Source: Thermoplasmata archaeon | Lineage (GTDB): Archaea; Thermoplasmatota; Thermoplasmata; Thermoplasmatales; Thermoplasmataceae | Assembly: GCA_021797955.1 (NCBI GenBank) | Contig: JAJZYV010000122.1 | Location: forward strand, 1-6,245 | Direction: 5' to 3' | Length of the DNA stretch: 6,245 bases | Shown: piece by piece, positions 5,021-6,245 of the stretch | Layout of the letters: every line of letters begins with the position of its first letter | How positions within the stretch are numbered: position 1 is the first letter of the stretch | The notes under the pieces: model-generated | Told to the model about the DNA's origin: nothing | Databases searched by the model: none | Seen by the model: the letters and a program-made list of their open reading frames with translations, nothing else | Made by a program: the position numbers and the translations under genes

Positions 5021-6178
5021 ATCAAGGATTGCCTCATGCTTTTTGCCCTTGTTCTTGTTGCCTGGTTGGCCCTCCATATCTTGGAATCTTCCCTTAAGTT
5101 TTTCCATAACTTTCGGCATTGTGGTATATTCCATATCCTCTTCGGGGAGTCTGTGTGGCTCAAATGGACCCATCCTTCTAATATAATCAGCTATATCCGA
5201 TGCGAGTTTTCTTGCTCCGTCGAAAGCCGGGTCATCAAACATATCAACCGGCCCGGTGAGCTTTCCATCCTTATAGACAAATCCTAATGCCCCTACTTTT
5301 GGGGGACCGTCGAATCTCGACATTTTTGAATATTTCAAACCTACTGGCATTAGAGGGCCATTAAAGGAACCCCTCATCCATCCTGATACTAGATATGGAT
5401 GTGAGAAAGCTTCCATCGCTTCTCCAGATGCTGGAAGCCCCGATTGAATCCTTACTATTGCTGCTGGGTCATCCTTTCCTACATACTCACCCGCTATGAA
5501 TGATAGCTTATCAGTTGTAATAACTGCAACATTCTCATCTGGGAGCTTTTGATGTGTTTCTTTTGTTAGGACCCTCTTTATAACATATCTGCTCTTTGAT
5601 CCAATTAGAGAAATGATATCGTACATTTCATCAGGGGCATCAAGATATATATTTTTTCCTTCAATAATGTCCCAAACCTCAAATCTGAATCCCTCATGCA
5701 TGTTATTATCAATTACAAGTCCCGGGGTGTTAAAAGGATCTGCAAACATCTTAAAGATTGGATAGTTGAAAGCCCCAGGTTCAGTTTTATCCATCATATA
5801 TACTATGAACGGTTCTGACTTCCTAGGTGTTATTTCCATCTCTGCAATACCCGGACCCATTCCCTTAATATTCCCGGAAAATGAATCCTTAAGTAAGTCC
5901 TGGCCAGCGCCGTATAAACCAAGCTTCTTCGCAACTTCAGTTCCAGCCTTGAACGCATCCCAAGCTAGCCCGTGAACCTCTTTAGCATTAATTCCAAGAT
6001 TATGTGCCATAGTAATCTGTATGTCGTCCCCTATACTTGAAACATAAAAATCAGAAATTATCCCCTTTCCGTGATCCTTCACATGATTCTTTACCTGATT
6101 AACAACATCTTCGTGAACAGTGGTATGCCCTGGAAGGCTACCTATGTCTGCCTTTATATGGCTCAATGTAACTTTCAT
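5012..6178 (-). CDS. fbp: Fructose-1,6-bisphosphate aldolase/phosphatase (archaeal type V FBPase)
   Basis: A bifunctional gluconeogenic enzyme that condenses dihydroxyacetone phosphate and glyceraldehyde 3-phosphate to fructose 1,6-bisphosphate and then dephosphorylates it to fructose 6-phosphate, with Mg2+. The length of 388 is normal for the family. Residues I can align with the described Sulfolobus enzyme are all present: metal ligands Asp11, His18, Asp51/Asp52, Gln93 and Asp130. The aldolase centre EYVGKDDP (231-238) has Tyr232, the Schiff-base Lys235 and metal-binding Asp236/Asp237. Other conserved family blocks are DIGSLPGH (11-18), IGDDIQITM (49-57), GLPASGEAMEAFSHPY (247-262) and RFDGPPKVGALGF (288-300). 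A Lys/Gly-rich tail follows. The ATG at 6178 has no Shine-Dalgarno site, and a TATA-like box about 27 bases upstream suggests a leaderless mRNA. It heads a block with the deaminase and dedA genes. Confidence 0.95.
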   Translation of the reverse strand: MKVTLSHIKADIGSLPGHTTVHEDVVNQVKNHVKDHGKGIISDFYVSSIGDDIQITMAHNLGINAKEVHGLAWDAFKAGTEVAKKLGLYGAGQDLLKDSFSGNIKGMGPGIAEMEITPRKSEPFIVYMMDKTEPGAFNYPIFKMFADPFNTPGLVIDNNMHEGFRFEVWDIIEGKNIYLDAPDEMYDIISLIGSKSRYVIKRVLTKETHQKLPDENVAVITTDKLSFIAGEYVGKDDPAAIVRIQSGLPASGEAMEAFSHPYLVSGWMRGSFNGPLMPVGLKYSKMSRFDGPPKVGALGFVYKDGKLTGPVDMFDDPAFDGARKLASDIADYIRRMGPFEPHRLPEEDMEYTTMPKVMEKLKGRFQDMEGQPGNKNKGKKHEAILDVE

Positions 6179-6200
6179 TGATCATTAATGACTAATTCAT

Positions 6201-6212
6201 ATTAATAAATTA
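6201..6212 (-). promoter_or_regulatory. Leaderless-type promoter of the fbp block
   Basis: On the minus strand TAATTTATTAAT is centred about 27 bases before the fbp ATG, with the purine-rich GTGAGA immediately upstream as a possible BRE. The spacing predicts initiation at the start codon. A second AT-rich tract (6221-6235) further upstream may belong to another transcript outside the window. Confidence 0.5.
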
Positions 6213-6245
6213 TCTCACTATAAACTATATATTGCAAAGTGATTC

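Noticed and set aside
4969..5163. Minus-strand frame of 64 codons overlapping the fbp 3' end
   Set aside because: It lies in another frame of the fbp coding region; the fbp frame is clearly the real one.
5003..5287. Plus-strand frame of 94 codons opposite the fbp 3' end
   Set aside because: It is antisense to the conserved C-terminal part of fbp with no ribosome site or recognisable protein.
6221..6235. AACTATAT tract matching part of the hsp20 operator
   Set aside because: Only eight AT-rich bases match and no palindrome is formed; chance is the simpler explanation.

Overview
The window looks like a chromosomal segment of a euryarchaeon, most likely of the Thermoplasmatales (Thermoplasma, Ferroplasma or Cuniculiplasma-like). 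The evidence is an archaeal RNA polymerase subunit L, an archaeal tRNA-G10 methyltransferase with a THUMP domain, the archaeal bifunctional fructose-1,6-bisphosphate aldolase/phosphatase, a Phr-type heat-shock regulator, TATA/BRE-like promoters, several apparently leaderless genes, and T-run terminators. The base composition is AT-rich. The order-level placement is an inference from protein style and was not tested by a search.

Layout. From the left edge to 832 (minus strand) lies the N-terminal part of a flavoprotein of the sulfide:quinone oxidoreductase / NDH-2 family. It starts at TTG behind a good Shine-Dalgarno site and runs out of the window. A gene-free stretch of about 395 bases (833-1228) follows, holding the divergent control region. 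The plus-strand operon hsp20 - phr-like regulator occupies 1229-2389. Its promoter has a TATA box at about 1171-1179 and two overlapping inverted repeats between the TATA box and the start codon. The regulator gene meets the minus-strand rpoL - trm-G10 pair tail to tail, with a 26-base overlap. The remaining minus-strand block (6178 down to 3796) is fbp - dCMP-deaminase-like gene - dedA, tightly packed and probably co-transcribed, with a leaderless-type promoter in front of fbp.

How the genes fit together. The hsp20 chaperone and the Phr-like repressor probably form an autoregulated heat-shock unit: the regulator would sit on the palindrome overlapping the transcription start and release it on heat stress. 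rpoL and trm-G10 are information-processing genes coupled by a 20-base overlap. FBP aldolase/phosphatase (gluconeogenesis), a deoxycytidylate-type deaminase (pyrimidine nucleotides) and a DedA membrane protein share a transcription unit with no obvious common pathway.

I found no mobile element, CRISPR array, rRNA, tRNA or clear novel defence system. The points most worth following are the nested dyads in the hsp20 promoter, the SQR-like protein that lacks expected cofactor and active-site residues, and a hairpin that puts the fbp stop codon in its loop.
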